Notes: generated by a model from the letters alone, not told the origin. Positions 36,944 to 46,143 are shown, counted from the first letter of the stretch. The stretch is 64,000 bases of DNA from Sphaerimonospora sp050942215 (GCF_050942215.1 NZ_CP192056.1:4030001-4094000); one strand, 5' to 3'. Made by a program: numbers and translations.

Positions 36944-38188
36944 TCAGAGGTTGAAATACTTCATCGCGGTGCCCATGTCCTTGTCGCCGCGACCGGACAG
37001 GTTGACCAGGATGGTCGCGTCCGGGCCGAGCTCGCGGCCGAGCCGCAGCGCGCCGGCGAGCGCGTGCGACGACTCGAGGGCGGGGATGATGCCCTCGGTG
37101 CGGGAGAGCAGCGCGAACGCCTCCATCGCCTCGTCGTCGGTGACACCGTGGTAGGTCGCCCGGCCGGAGTCCTTCAGCCACGCGTGCTCGGGGCCGACGC
37201 CGGGGTAGTCCAGGCCCGCCGAGATCGAGTGCGACTCGATCGTCTGGCCCTCGTCGTCCTGCAGGACGTACGTGCGCGAGCCGTGCAGCACGCCGATGCT
37301 GCCCGTGGTCAGGGTCAGGGCGTGCTCTTCGGTGTCCGCCCCGCGCCCGCCGGCCTCGTACCCGTGGAGCTGGACGCCCTCGTCCTCGATGAAGGCGTGG
37401 AAGATGCCGATGGCGTTGGAACCGCCGCCGACCGCGGCGGCGACCGCGTCGGGCAGCCCGCCGGTGAGCTCCTGGATCTGGCGGCGCGCCTCGACGCCGA
37501 TGATCCGGGCGAAGTCACGGACGATCTCGGGGAACGGGTGCGGGCCGGCGACGGTGCCGAACAGGTAGTGCGTCCGGTCGACGTTGGTGACCCAGTCGCG
37601 GAACGCCTCGTTGATGGCGTCCTTGAGGGTCTGGCTGCCGTTGGTGACGGGAACGACGGTGGCGCCCAGCAGCTTCATCCTGGCGACGTTGAGCGCCTGC
37701 CGCTCGCAGTCGACCGCGCCCATGTAGATGACGCATTCCAGGCCCATCAGGGCGGCGGCCGTGGCCGTGGCCACGCCGTGCTGACCGGCGCCGGTCTCCG
37801 CGACCACCCGCGTCTTGCCGAGGCGCTTGGTGAGCAGCGCCTGGCCCAGCACATTGTTGATCTTGTGGGCGCCCGTGTGCGTCAGGTCCTCGCGCTTGAG
37901 CACGATCCGCGCGCCGCCGGCGTGCCCGGCGAACCGCGGCACCTCGGTCAGCGTGGTCGGGCGGCCGGCGTAGGTGCGCAGCAGGCCGTCGAACTCGGTG
38001 ATGAAGGCGGGGTCGTTCCTCGCCTTCTCGTACTCGGCGGCCACCTCGTCCAATGCCGGGATGAGCGCCTCCGGCACGAATCGGCCGCCGAAGACGCCGA
38101 ACTTGCCCCGGGCGTCCGGATCATCGCAGCGGGCCCCGCCTGCCGCCAGGTCGGCGGGGGTGAGCAGGGTGTCTTCCGTCGCGGTCAC
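36944..38188 (-). CDS. trpB: Tryptophan synthase beta subunit
   Basis: PLP enzyme joining indole and serine to tryptophan. GTG 38188 is set by AAGGAGG four bases away (the frame extends to 38215), giving 414 residues. The PLP lysine lies in THTGAHKINNVLGQA near residue 109, the phosphate-binding loop is GGGSNAIGIFHAF, and the Glu motif AETGAGQHGVATATAAA is present. Indole is channelled from TrpA. Confidence 0.97.
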   Translation of the reverse strand: MTATEDTLLTPADLAAGGARCDDPDARGKFGVFGGRFVPEALIPALDEVAAEYEKARNDPAFITEFDGLLRTYAGRPTTLTEVPRFAGHAGGARIVLKREDLTHTGAHKINNVLGQALLTKRLGKTRVVAETGAGQHGVATATAAALMGLECVIYMGAVDCERQALNVARMKLLGATVVPVTNGSQTLKDAINEAFRDWVTNVDRTHYLFGTVAGPHPFPEIVRDFARIIGVEARRQIQELTGGLPDAVAAAVGGGSNAIGIFHAFIEDEGVQLHGYEAGGRGADTEEHALTLTTGSIGVLHGSRTYVLQDDEGQTIESHSISAGLDYPGVGPEHAWLKDSGRATYHGVTDDEAMEAFALLSRTEGIIPALESSHALAGALRLGRELGPDATILVNLSGRGDKDMGTAMKYFNL

Positions 38189-38264
38189 ATGGCCTCCTTG
38201 CCTGTGCGTCTTCACCTGACGCGACCGCCCCGCCCGGTGCCGTTCGGACGGTGCGGCGCTCTCG

Positions 38265-39089
38265 TCACGCCTGCTTCTCGTGCCCGCTGTCCTGACGGGA
38301 GGCCGGATGGGCGCCGGCGGTCACCAGATCGTTCACCGCGGTCCTGGGGTTTCTGCCGGTGACCAGGCTCTCCCCGACGAGCACCGCGTCCGCGCCGGCT
38401 CGCGCGTACGCCAGCAGGTCGTGCGGGCCGCGCACTCCCGACTCGGCGATCTTGATGATCCCGTCCGGGATCTTGGGGGCGAGCTTGGCGAACACGTCGC
38501 GGTCCACCTCAAGGGTTTTGAGGTTGCGGGCGTTGACACCGATGATCTTGGCCCCGGCGGCGACCGCCCGGTCCAGCTCCTCCTCGGTGTGGACCTCCAC
38601 CAGCGGGGCCAGGCCGATCGACTCGGCCCGCTCGATCAGCGAGACCAGCGCCTGCTGTTCGAGGGCCGCCACGATCAGCAGGGCGAGATCGGCGCCGTAC
38701 GCCCTGGCCTCCCAGAGCTGGTAGGACGTGACGATGAAGTCCTTGCGCAGGATCGGCACGTCGACGACGGCCCGTACGGCCGCGAGGTCGTCCAGCGTGC
38801 CCGCGAACCTGCGCCGCTCGGTCAGCACGCTGATCACGTGGGCGCCGCCCGCCTCGTAGTCGGCCGCCAGCGCCGCCGGGTCGGCGATCGCGGCGAGCGC
38901 GCCCTTCGACGGGCTCGACCGCTTCACCTCGGCGATCACCGAGACCCGGTCGCCGCCCAGCGCGGCGTACGCGTCACGGGGCCGCGGAGCACGCGCCGCT
39001 CGCTCCTTGAGCTCGTCGAGCGGCACTGTCTTCTGCCGGTCTTCGAGATCCTCCCGGACGCCCAGGATGATGTCCTCGAGAACGCTCAC
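38265..39089 (-). CDS. trpC: Indole-3-glycerol phosphate synthase
   Basis: Closes the indole ring from carboxyphenylaminodeoxyribulose phosphate. The (beta-alpha)8 protein has SVIAEVKRSSPSKGALA with the catalytic Lys, PILRKDFIVTSYQLWEARAYGAD with the second catalytic Lys, LVEVHTEEELDRA and the phosphate loop IAESGVRGPHDL. GTG 39089 (GGAGGG upstream) gives 274 residues. No TrpF domain is fused; that isomerase step is supplied by PriA elsewhere in this window. No leader peptide or T-box was seen in the preceding 106 bp. Confidence 0.96.
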   Translation of the reverse strand: MSVLEDIILGVREDLEDRQKTVPLDELKERAARAPRPRDAYAALGGDRVSVIAEVKRSSPSKGALAAIADPAALAADYEAGGAHVISVLTERRRFAGTLDDLAAVRAVVDVPILRKDFIVTSYQLWEARAYGADLALLIVAALEQQALVSLIERAESIGLAPLVEVHTEEELDRAVAAGAKIIGVNARNLKTLEVDRDVFAKLAPKIPDGIIKIAESGVRGPHDLLAYARAGADAVLVGESLVTGRNPRTAVNDLVTAGAHPASRQDSGHEKQA

Positions 39090-39195
39090 GGCGTAAGGGT
39101 CCCTCCGGTCGGCTGCTCTATCCTGCCCTGCGATGGTATCGGTCCGCGGCCCGCCGCTCGGCCACCGGGTCGTGTCCGGACCCTTCAAAGAAGCC

Positions 39196-39627
39196 TCAGG
39201 GAGCGAGGAATCGCCCGAAAGGAAGATTCCGCACCACCCAGAACACGATCACGGCGGCCAGGAACGCCCACAGGTACGCGGGATGCGCGAGGCTCGTCCG
39301 CGCGGGCCGTCCCTGCCATGATCGTAACGTCCAGCGGGCCCACCAGAAAACGAGGAACGGCAGCGTGGCGACCGCCAGCGGATTCAGCCCGATCGCGGCG
39401 ACGACGTCGGCGTGTCCCAGCGCGTGCATCGCGCGCAGCGTGCCGCAGCCCGGGCAGTAGAGCCCGGTGAGGAAGAGGAGCGGGCACGTGGGGTAGTGCC
39501 CCGGCAGGTTCGGGTCCACGGCCGAGACGTAGGCGAACGCCGCCGCGGTGACCGCGGCCACGCCGAACGGCGCGAGCACGGACCGCACCCGGTCCACGCC
39601 GCGCCGCTCGGAGATGCCCGTCATCAT
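39196..39627 (-). CDS. DUF2752 membrane protein
   Basis: A 143-residue membrane protein with three hydrophobic segments and the DUF2752 signature PTCPLLFLTGLYCPGCGTLRAMHALGHAD (Cys in CPLL and CPGCG). The frame extends to 39735 but ATG 39627 overlaps the upstream stop by one base (TGATG), indicating translational coupling to the dispanin-like gene. Function is unknown; the conserved cysteines suggest metal or redox binding, unproven. In actinobacteria it often sits next to trpC. Confidence 0.87.
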   Translation of the reverse strand: MMTGISERRGVDRVRSVLAPFGVAAVTAAAFAYVSAVDPNLPGHYPTCPLLFLTGLYCPGCGTLRAMHALGHADVVAAIGLNPLAVATLPFLVFWWARWTLRSWQGRPARTSLAHPAYLWAFLAAVIVFWVVRNLPFGRFLAP

Positions 39628-39965
39628 CACTGGAACGAGGCGGAGGTGCTGAAGCTGATGGCTCCGAGTACGACCACGAGGATGATGTAGAGAACGAACA
39701 GCACGAGCGCGGTGATCATCGAGGCGAGCCACCACTTCTTGGCCGACTCCGACGCGGCCACGGCGCCCTGGAAGTCACCGGCGGCCCACTTCGAGTTGAC
39801 CTGTGTCGCGTACACGATGGACACGACGCCCAGCGGAAGGCAGCACAGGACCGTCGTCACGATCGCCATGACCAGGTGGTTGTTCGGGGGCGGCGGCCCC
39901 ATGGGACCACCGGGCGGAGGCGGAGGGTAGCCGCCGGGATAGCCCGGGTCGCTGCCGTATGCCAT
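39627..39965 (-). CDS. CD225/dispanin-like small membrane protein
   Basis: A 112-residue protein: a Gly/Tyr/Pro-rich cytoplasmic head (GGYPPPPPGGPMGPPPPNN), then a CD225-type hydrophobic region with NNHLVMAIVTTVLCCLPLGVVSIVYATQVNSKWAAGDF, conserved CC-P-G and ASESAKKW, and a second helix. In eukaryotes the fold occurs in IFITM proteins; bacterial roles are unknown. ATG 39965 follows ACAGGAG. The 288 bp upstream are relatively AT-rich and contain TATGCT near 40075, a plausible -10. Confidence 0.85.
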   Translation of the reverse strand: MAYGSDPGYPGGYPPPPPGGPMGPPPPNNHLVMAIVTTVLCCLPLGVVSIVYATQVNSKWAAGDFQGAVAASESAKKWWLASMITALVLFVLYIILVVVLGAISFSTSASFQ

Positions 39966-40253
39966 TACGGAACTCCTGTTCTAGGGGAATGATCGGGTGC
40001 ACACCCGGGCCGCGCATGATGCCGGTGGATCGTCTGCGAATCGACGGCCCGCCGGGCGGCTTCGGCAGCATAGCGACACCAAGGAACATTCGTGAACAAA
40101 AGCTCTTCGCGCGGACAACCTGTGACCTAAATGTTGGAGCCTTCCAATGGCGTGGCTCACATGGATTTCAGCGGCCCGCTTCTGAACTGTGATTTCTCCA
40201 TTCGGCGACTTAACAATCCGCGTGAAAGTCAAAAGACGCGAAAAGTCAGAGCC

Positions 40254-40886
40254 TCATGAAGACGTGGGGTCGACGCCCTCGTCGAGGGCGTCCCACATGG
40301 CCCGCTCGCCGGTCCGTCCACCGCCGTCCGGCCCGCCCGGTGTACGGTTCCCGCCGCCGGGACGGTCGTACTTGCCGGACATGCCGGGCCAGTGCCCGGC
40401 CCTGATCACCGCCGTCACTCCCCCGGCCACCAGGATGAGCCCGCCGGCGGCGGCGGCCCACGGCCAGACCTGCGACACCGTGGTGGCGAAACCGGAGGAC
40501 GACACCACCGCCGTCGTGATGTTCTCCCGGGCCGCGGCGACGATCGTCGGCGTCCGCGTGCCGTCCCATGCCCCGGCGACGATCGCGGCGCCGAACAGGG
40601 CGATCACCACGCCGATCACCCGCCGCGCGACGCCCCTGGCGGCCAGCACCGCCGCCAGGGCGGCGAGCGCGGCCAGCGCTGCGGGCGTGAGCCAGGCCAC
40701 GAGATCGCCGCCGGTGAGGTCGACCCGGCCCGCGCCGATCCGCCCCTGTTCCGGGCCGAAGACCGCCGTGGCCCAGGTGCGGCCGGCCGCCAGCAGCACG
40801 AGGCCGGCGCCCGCCGCGCAGGCGGCGAGCCAGATGACCAGCGAACGCCGGGCCGTACGGACCGTCGCCGTGCCGGAACCCGTCAC
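40254..40886 (-). CDS. Tryptophan-locus-associated membrane protein (TIGR02234-like)
   Basis: A 210-residue protein with four hydrophobic helices, RTWATAVF after helix 1, a Gly-rich GGDLVAWLTPAALAALAALA helix and the conserved TVSQVWPWAAAAGGLILVAGG. A hydrophilic tail (RPGGGNRTPGGPDGGG, then MWDALDEGVDPT) ends the protein; that MWDALDRGxDPT-type end is typical of the family found beside trpE/trpC in actinobacteria. GTG 40886 overlaps the hisI stop (GTGA). Function unknown. Confidence 0.85.
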   Translation of the reverse strand: MTGSGTATVRTARRSLVIWLAACAAGAGLVLLAAGRTWATAVFGPEQGRIGAGRVDLTGGDLVAWLTPAALAALAALAAVLAARGVARRVIGVVIALFGAAIVAGAWDGTRTPTIVAAARENITTAVVSSSGFATTVSQVWPWAAAAGGLILVAGGVTAVIRAGHWPGMSGKYDRPGGGNRTPGGPDGGGRTGERAMWDALDEGVDPTSS

Positions 40887-41263
40887 GGGCCCGGGTCCGG
40901 ATCGGCCGCGTTCACTGCGGACGGGGTCGAATCGAGCACATCGGCATCGAAGCACGTGCGGTCGCCGGTGTGGCAGGCGGCCCCCACCTGGTCGACCTTC
41001 AGCAGGATCGTGTCGCCGTCGCAGTCGAGCGCCACGTGCCTGACCCACTGCACGTGCCCCGAGGTGTCGCCCTTCACCCAGTACTCCCCCCGGCTGCGCG
41101 ACCAGTAGGTCGCCCGGCCCGTGGTGAGCGTGCGGTGGAGCGCCTCGTCGTCCATCCAGGCGAGCATCAGGACCTCGCCGGTGTCGTGCTGCTGGACGAT
41201 GGCGGGCACCAGCCCGTCGGGCGTGCGCTTGAGCCGTTCGGCGATCTTCGGGTCGAGGGCCAT
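40883..41263 (-). CDS. hisI: Phosphoribosyl-AMP cyclohydrolase
   Basis: Third step of histidine synthesis: hydrolytic opening of the PR-AMP adenine ring. The 126-residue protein has VLMLAWMDDEALHRTLTTG, YWSRSRGEYWVKGDTSG and the zinc/magnesium ligands in ALDCDGDTILLKVDQVGAACHTGDRTCF. The HisE domain is not fused, as usual in actinobacteria. It heads the trp block although it belongs to the his pathway. Confidence 0.96.
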   Translation of the reverse strand: MALDPKIAERLKRTPDGLVPAIVQQHDTGEVLMLAWMDDEALHRTLTTGRATYWSRSRGEYWVKGDTSGHVQWVRHVALDCDGDTILLKVDQVGAACHTGDRTCFDADVLDSTPSAVNAADPDPGP

Positions 41264-41329
41264 GGGCCAATTCTGCCGCAGCCCTACCGGCGTCCCGCCA
41301 CGCCGGGGTGCCGGCGGGAGGCCGCCCTC

Positions 41330-41360
41330 GGATCACCGGCGGGGGCCCCGCCGGTGATCC
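41330..41360 (-). terminator. Terminator after the second ABC exporter pair
   Basis: GGATCACCGGCGG pairs with CCGCCGGTGATCC around a 5-nt loop, a perfect 13-bp stem 7 bp past the stop at 41368 on the minus strand and upstream of hisI. Confidence 0.88.
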
Positions 41361-41367
41361 GGCCGGG

Positions 41368-43206
41368 TCAGGAGCCGACGGCGGAGACCCAGGAGGCGTG
41401 CAGGTCGGCGTAGACGCCGTCCTCCTCGACCAGTTCCGCGTGCGGGCCGCGCTGAACGATCCGGCCGTGCTGGAACACCAGGACCTCGTCGGCCGCCTCG
41501 GCCGTGGACAGCCGGTGGGCGATCGACACGGCGGTCCTGCCCCGGGTGACGCTGTCGAGCGCCCGCGCGAGCCGCACCTCGGTGGCGGGGTCCACCGCCG
41601 AGGTCGCCTCGTCGAGCAGCAGCAGGTCGGGGTCGGCGACGTAGGCGCGGGCGAGCGCGACGAGCTGCCGCTCCCCCGCGGACAAAGACTCGCCGCGCTG
41701 CCCGACCGGGGTGTCCAGACCGGCGGGGAGGCCGTCGAGCCAGTCGGCCAGCCCGAGCTCGGTCAGGGCGAGCCCGATCTCCTCGTCAGAGGCCGGCGGC
41801 CGGCCGAACCTGATGTTGTCCGCCAGCGACGCGTCGAACAGGAACCCGTCCTGCGGCACCATCACGATCCGCTCCCGCAGCGAGGAGAAGCTCACCTCGC
41901 GCAGGTCGACGCCATCGACCAGGATCCGGCCCGAGGTGGGGTCCATGAGCCGGGTGAGCAGCTTGGCGAACGTCGTCTTGCCCGAGCCGGTCTCCCCGAC
42001 GACCGCCAGCCGCGTGCCCGGCGTGATCTCCACGGAGACGTCGTGCAGCACCGGCGGGCCGCCGGGGTAGGCGAAGCCGACGCGCTCGAAGGCGACCGAG
42101 ATCGGGCCGCGCGGCAGCACCGCACCGCCGGCGGGGTCGGCCACGTCGGCCGGGGTGTCGAGCACGCCGAGGACGCGCCGCCACCCGGCGATCGCGTTCT
42201 GCGCCTCGTTGAGCACCTCGGTCGCCGTCTGCAGCGGGCTGATGAACAGCGTGATCAGGAACAGGAACGCGATGAGCCGCCCCTGTGTGATCGATCCGGC
42301 CACACCCAGGTGGACGCCCAGGACGATCACGCCGGCGACCGCGACCGCCGCGACCATCTCGGTGGTCGGGAACGTGAAACCGATGATCATCTGGGCCCGG
42401 GTCTGCGCCCTGCGCTGGCCGATCACGGCCCGGTCGATCCGCTCGGCCGTACGGTCCTCGGACCCGTACGCCCGGATGACGGCGCTGCCGACCACCGATT
42501 CGCTGACGGCGGCCAGGACGTCGCCGGCCCGCTCGCGCACCCTCGTGTACGCCCGGGAGACCATGCGCTGGAACCGGGGCAGTGCGATCATCACCGGCAG
42601 GAAGCACGCCCACACCAGCAGCGTGAGCCGCCAGGAGTAGACGGCCATCAGGGCGGTCGCGACGACAAGCTGCCCCACCGCGACGATGATCGTCAGACCG
42701 CCCCACTGCATGAACGCGCTGATCTGGTCCACGTCCCCGGTCACCCGTGACACCAGCGCGCCGCGCCGTTCGCTGTTCTGGGTCAGTACGGAAAGGTCGT
42801 GCACGTGGCGGAATCCCTTGCCGCGCAGCGTGGCCAGCCCCGACTCGGTGGACCGGTAGAGCCTGACGTTCATCAGGTAGCCGCACAGGGCGGTCAGCAG
42901 CACGGCCACCGCGCACAGCAGAACGGCGTTCCTGATGAACGGCACGTCCGGCGTGCCGCCGCCCAGCCCGCGGTCGATCACCTGCTGGACGGCGATCGGC
43001 ACGATGATCTTCCCGAGCGTGGCCAGCACGGCCAGCACGAGGGTCCCGGCCAGCCCGCGGCGGAACTCGGGTGAAAGGCGCAGGCCGTGCCGGAGGGTCT
43101 CCAGGGCCGAGCGCTCGGCCTCCCGCAGGGTCTCCGCCACGACCTCTCCGCCCGGCCGCGTCCCGTCCGCCGCGTCCTCGCCTCGCCTCTCGTCCACGGC
43201 GGTCAC
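41368..43206 (-). CDS. ABC exporter half-transporter, canonical ATPase half
   Basis: A 612-residue half-exporter with a six-helix membrane domain (GTLVLAVLATLGKIIVPIAVQQ, then SRVTGDVDQISAFMQWGG) and an ATPase domain: Walker A GETGSGKTT, signature LSAGERQLVALARAY, Walker B DLLLLDEATSAVD with catalytic Glu, H-loop SIAHRLST. GTG 43206 overlaps the stop of its partner (GTGA). Together with the degenerate partner it should form an asymmetric heterodimer. Cargo unknown. Confidence 0.92.
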   Translation of the reverse strand: MTAVDERRGEDAADGTRPGGEVVAETLREAERSALETLRHGLRLSPEFRRGLAGTLVLAVLATLGKIIVPIAVQQVIDRGLGGGTPDVPFIRNAVLLCAVAVLLTALCGYLMNVRLYRSTESGLATLRGKGFRHVHDLSVLTQNSERRGALVSRVTGDVDQISAFMQWGGLTIIVAVGQLVVATALMAVYSWRLTLLVWACFLPVMIALPRFQRMVSRAYTRVRERAGDVLAAVSESVVGSAVIRAYGSEDRTAERIDRAVIGQRRAQTRAQMIIGFTFPTTEMVAAVAVAGVIVLGVHLGVAGSITQGRLIAFLFLITLFISPLQTATEVLNEAQNAIAGWRRVLGVLDTPADVADPAGGAVLPRGPISVAFERVGFAYPGGPPVLHDVSVEITPGTRLAVVGETGSGKTTFAKLLTRLMDPTSGRILVDGVDLREVSFSSLRERIVMVPQDGFLFDASLADNIRFGRPPASDEEIGLALTELGLADWLDGLPAGLDTPVGQRGESLSAGERQLVALARAYVADPDLLLLDEATSAVDPATEVRLARALDSVTRGRTAVSIAHRLSTAEAADEVLVFQHGRIVQRGPHAELVEEDGVYADLHASWVSAVGS

Positions 43207-45065
43207 GCCACGACCTCCTCGTCGCTGTCGAAGGACTCGCCGGCGACCGCGTCGAGCGCGTCGGCCCGTTCCGCCTCCTCGCGCTCATATGCGCTCACCA
43301 GCGCGCGGTAGCCCTCGCACCGCGCCAGCAGCTCCTCGTGCGGGCCGTGATCGGTCACCGTGCCGTGCTCCAGGTAGACGACCTCGTCGGCCAGCGCGAT
43401 CGTCGCCATCCGGTAGGCGACCACGACCACGGTCGACTGGGCCGACTCCTCCCGCAGCCCGTGCAGGATCCGCTTCTCCACCTGTGGGTCCACACTGGAG
43501 GTCGCGTCGTCCAGGATGAGCAGCCGGGGCTCGCGCACGAGCGCGCGGGCCAGCGCGAGGCGCTGCCGCTGGCCGCCGGAGAGCGACGCGCCGCGCTCGC
43601 CGACGCGGGTGTCGAGCCCGGACCGCAGCGCGCTCACGAAGCCCTCGGCCTGCGCCAGCCGCAGCGCCGCCCAGATCTTCTCGTCCGGCACGTCGAGGCC
43701 GAGCGTGACGTTGCCGCGCACGGTGTCGTCGAACAGGAACGTCTGCTGGAGGACCAGCGCCACCGCGCCGCTCACCCCGCCCTTGGTCACGTCGCGCAGG
43801 CCGGTACCGTCGATCCTGATCACCCCGTCGTCGGGGTCGATCAGGCGGGCGAGAAGCTGGGTGAGCGTGGACTTGCCCGAGCCCGTCGGGCCGACGACGG
43901 CGACCGTACGGCCCGGCTCGACCCGGAAGGAGACGTCCTTCAGCACGGGCACCGCGGGGTCGTAGCCGTACCGCACGTTCTCGGCCGTCACCCGGGCGGG
44001 GCCGGCGCCGTCGAGCGAGGCCGTGCCGTACGTCATGGAGCCGGTGGCGTCGAGCACGTCGCGCACCCGGCTCCAGCCGACGACGCTGCGCGGCAGTTCG
44101 GCCAGCACCCAGCCGAGCGCGCGTATCGGCCAGGCGAGCAGCGTGAAGAGGTAGGACACCTGGACCAGGTCGCCGGTCGCGAGGCTGCCCGACTCCAGGC
44201 GGACGGCGCCGACGAGCAGCACGGCGAGCACGCCGAGCGTGGGCAGCGCCTCGAGCAGCGGGTCGAACAGCCCGCGCACCCGTCCGACGGCGATGTTGGC
44301 GTCGCGCAACTCGTCGGCCCGCGCCTGGAAGCGCGCGGCCTCCGCGTCCTCCCGGCCGAGCGTCTTGACCACCAGCGCCCCGTCGAAGCTCTCGTGCGCG
44401 ACCTCGCTCACCTCTGCCCTGAGCCGCTGCGCCCGCATCGCCAGCGGGGACAGCCTGCGCTGGTAGACCAGGTTGAGCAGGGCGACGGCCGGGAAGATCA
44501 GGAAACCGACGAGCGCGAGGATCGGGTCGACGAGCACGATCGCCACGGCGGCGGTCACGAGCATCACGATCACGCCGACGGCCATGGGCAGCGGGGCCAG
44601 CGGGCCCCAGGCCGCCTCGACGTCGGAGTTGGCGTTGGACAGGAGCTGCCCGGTGGGGTGCCGGTGGTGCCAGGCGAGGGGCAGCCGCAGATATTGCCGG
44701 GTCACCTCGCGCCGGGACCTGGCCTGCATGCGGTACTGCATGATCCCGGCGAGGATGCGCCGTCCCATGACCCCGGCCGCCTTGAACACGGCCACGCCGA
44801 CGATGAGCAGCGCGGCGACGAGCAGCGCTCCCGTGGCCGCCTCTCCGCCGTCGCGGAACGCGGGCAGGACGGCGTGATCGGTCGCCCAGCCCAGCGCCCA
44901 CGAGGAGGCCACGGTCATCGCGCCGTAGAGCGCGCTGGACAGGACGGCGCCGGTGAACACGCCCGGCTCCGCCCTGATGGCCACCCCGATCACCCGAAGG
45001 CCCTGGAGCATGACAGAGCGGGCCGGCGCTTTCGACTCTTCGGACTCCGTGGACTCCTTGGACAC
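43203..45065 (-). CDS. ABC exporter half-transporter, degenerate ATPase half
   Basis: A 620-residue partner. Membrane domain of six helices (SALYGAMTVASSWALGWATDH, then PTGQLLSNANSDVEAAWGPL) and ATPase with Walker A GPTGSGKST and signature LSGGQRQRLALARAL. Walker B LLILDDATSSVD has Asp in place of the catalytic Glu, and the H-loop His is replaced: VVVAYRMATI has Tyr. Both changes mark the non-hydrolysing site. GTG 45065 after GAGGAAA. The pair repeats the architecture of the exporter at 16740-20467 but with different sequence. Confidence 0.92.
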   Translation of the reverse strand: MSKESTESEESKAPARSVMLQGLRVIGVAIRAEPGVFTGAVLSSALYGAMTVASSWALGWATDHAVLPAFRDGGEAATGALLVAALLIVGVAVFKAAGVMGRRILAGIMQYRMQARSRREVTRQYLRLPLAWHHRHPTGQLLSNANSDVEAAWGPLAPLPMAVGVIVMLVTAAVAIVLVDPILALVGFLIFPAVALLNLVYQRRLSPLAMRAQRLRAEVSEVAHESFDGALVVKTLGREDAEAARFQARADELRDANIAVGRVRGLFDPLLEALPTLGVLAVLLVGAVRLESGSLATGDLVQVSYLFTLLAWPIRALGWVLAELPRSVVGWSRVRDVLDATGSMTYGTASLDGAGPARVTAENVRYGYDPAVPVLKDVSFRVEPGRTVAVVGPTGSGKSTLTQLLARLIDPDDGVIRIDGTGLRDVTKGGVSGAVALVLQQTFLFDDTVRGNVTLGLDVPDEKIWAALRLAQAEGFVSALRSGLDTRVGERGASLSGGQRQRLALARALVREPRLLILDDATSSVDPQVEKRILHGLREESAQSTVVVVAYRMATIALADEVVYLEHGTVTDHGPHEELLARCEGYRALVSAYEREEAERADALDAVAGESFDSDEEVVA

Positions 45066-45234
45066 TCGGGGTGTTTCCTCTCGATCAGGGGAAAGGGCCG
45101 AGCGCTCCCGCGTCCGCCGGAGGACGTCGCATCCGCGGGTCGCGGTACGCGGATCGGCCTCCGGCCGCGGACGGGCGCCGAGCCCTCGGTCCTAGACTCT
45201 CCCAATCGCCACGATCGGCCGGTTATTCCGGCGG

Positions 45235-45260
45235 TTAGGCTGGCCGTGTGAAATTTTCAC
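45235..45260 (+). promoter_or_regulatory. Leaderless promoter and palindrome at the DinB-protein start
   Basis: TAGGCT ends 7 bp before the GTG at 45248 with no ribosome-binding site, as expected for a leaderless mRNA. The first codons form the inverted repeat GTGAAA-T-TTTCAC (45248-45260), a possible operator over the transcription start. Confidence 0.45.
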
Positions 45261-45880
45261 GACAGGAGCGCGCCGCGCTCTGCGATCTGCTGGACCGGCT
45301 CGGCCCCGGCGCTCCCACGCTCTGCGAGGGCTGGGCCACCGAGGACCTCGCCGCCCACCTCGTGCTCCGCGAGCACCGGCTCGACGCCGCCCCGGGCATC
45401 GCGATCCCGTTCCTGTCCGGTCACACCCGCGCGGTGCAGGAGCGGCTCAAGACCCGCCACTCCTATCCCGAGCTCGTCGATCTGGTGCGGCAGGGCCCTC
45501 CCGCGTGGTCGCCGTACGGGCTCCCCGGCCTCGACGAGCTGGTCGGCACGGTGGAGCTGTTCATCCATCATGAGGACGTCCGCCGGGCGCAGGCCGGATG
45601 GGCGCCGCGCGACCTCCCCGCCGGTCTTCAGGACGTGCTGTGGCGGCGGCTGCGCACCATGGCCCGGCCGCTGCTGCGCCGGTCCCCCGTCGGCGTCGTG
45701 CTGCGCCGTACGAGCGGGGAGAAGACCGCGGGCAGGCGCGCATCGCCCGTGGTGATCGTCAGCGGTGAGCCGGCCGAGCTCGCGCTGTTCGCCTTCGGAC
45801 GCGGGGAGCAGGCGATGGTCGACTACTCCGGCGATCCCTCGGCCGTCGACCGTCTGCGGCAGACCCGATTCGGGCTGTAG
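45248..45880 (+). CDS. TIGR03085-family protein (mycothiol-dependent maleylpyruvate isomerase-like fold)
   Basis: A 210-residue DinB-fold protein. The N-terminal helices carry TLCEGWATEDLAAHLVLREHRLDA, the family pattern with metal-binding His, and a second His pair is in LFIHHEDVRRAQAGW. The C-terminal part (VVIVSGEPAELALFAFGRGEQA) matches the TIGR03085 layout. Members are restricted to actinobacteria and are thought to be mycothiol- or metal-dependent enzymes; no specific reaction is known. Divergent from the ABC exporter pair. Confidence 0.85.
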   Translation: MKFSRQERAALCDLLDRLGPGAPTLCEGWATEDLAAHLVLREHRLDAAPGIAIPFLSGHTRAVQERLKTRHSYPELVDLVRQGPPAWSPYGLPGLDELVGTVELFIHHEDVRRAQAGWAPRDLPAGLQDVLWRRLRTMARPLLRRSPVGVVLRRTSGEKTAGRRASPVVIVSGEPAELALFAFGRGEQAMVDYSGDPSAVDRLRQTRFGL

Positions 45881-45978
45881 CGGCACACCCGACACAGGCG
45901 GCCAGGTGGACGAATCAGCCACATCCCCTCGGCTCCATGGGGCAGCATGTGGTCAACGCATCACGGTTGGAGCCCCGA

Positions 45979-46143
45979 ATGAACGTCAAAAAAGTGCTGA
46001 CCTATGTGGCCGTCGCCTTTGTGATCTTCTATCTGTTCACCCAACCGGCCAACGCCGCCGCCGCCGTGAAGGGCGTCTTCGGCGGCATCACCACGGGAGC
46101 AGAACGCCTCGGAGCGTTCTTCACTTCACTTGTCTCCGGTTGA
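45979..46143 (+). CDS. Small membrane protein, copy 1 of a tandem pair
   Basis: A 54-residue peptide starting MNVKKVLTYVAVAFVIFYL, with one hydrophobic helix, then TQPANAAAAVKGVFGG and an amphipathic end AERLGAFFTSLVSG. GGAG at 45969 supports ATG 45979 over the frame's earlier start at 45937. It is 55-60% identical to the second copy 94 bp downstream. The QPANAAAA region looks like a signal-peptidase site or helix end. Function unknown; I think short proteins of this type recur in actinomycetes but cannot verify it. Confidence 0.8.
   Translation: MNVKKVLTYVAVAFVIFYLFTQPANAAAAVKGVFGGITTGAERLGAFFTSLVSG

Noticed and set aside
39090..39195. Trp leader peptide or T-box before trpC
   Set aside because: No run of Trp codons, no T-box sequence and no attenuator hairpin pair seen.
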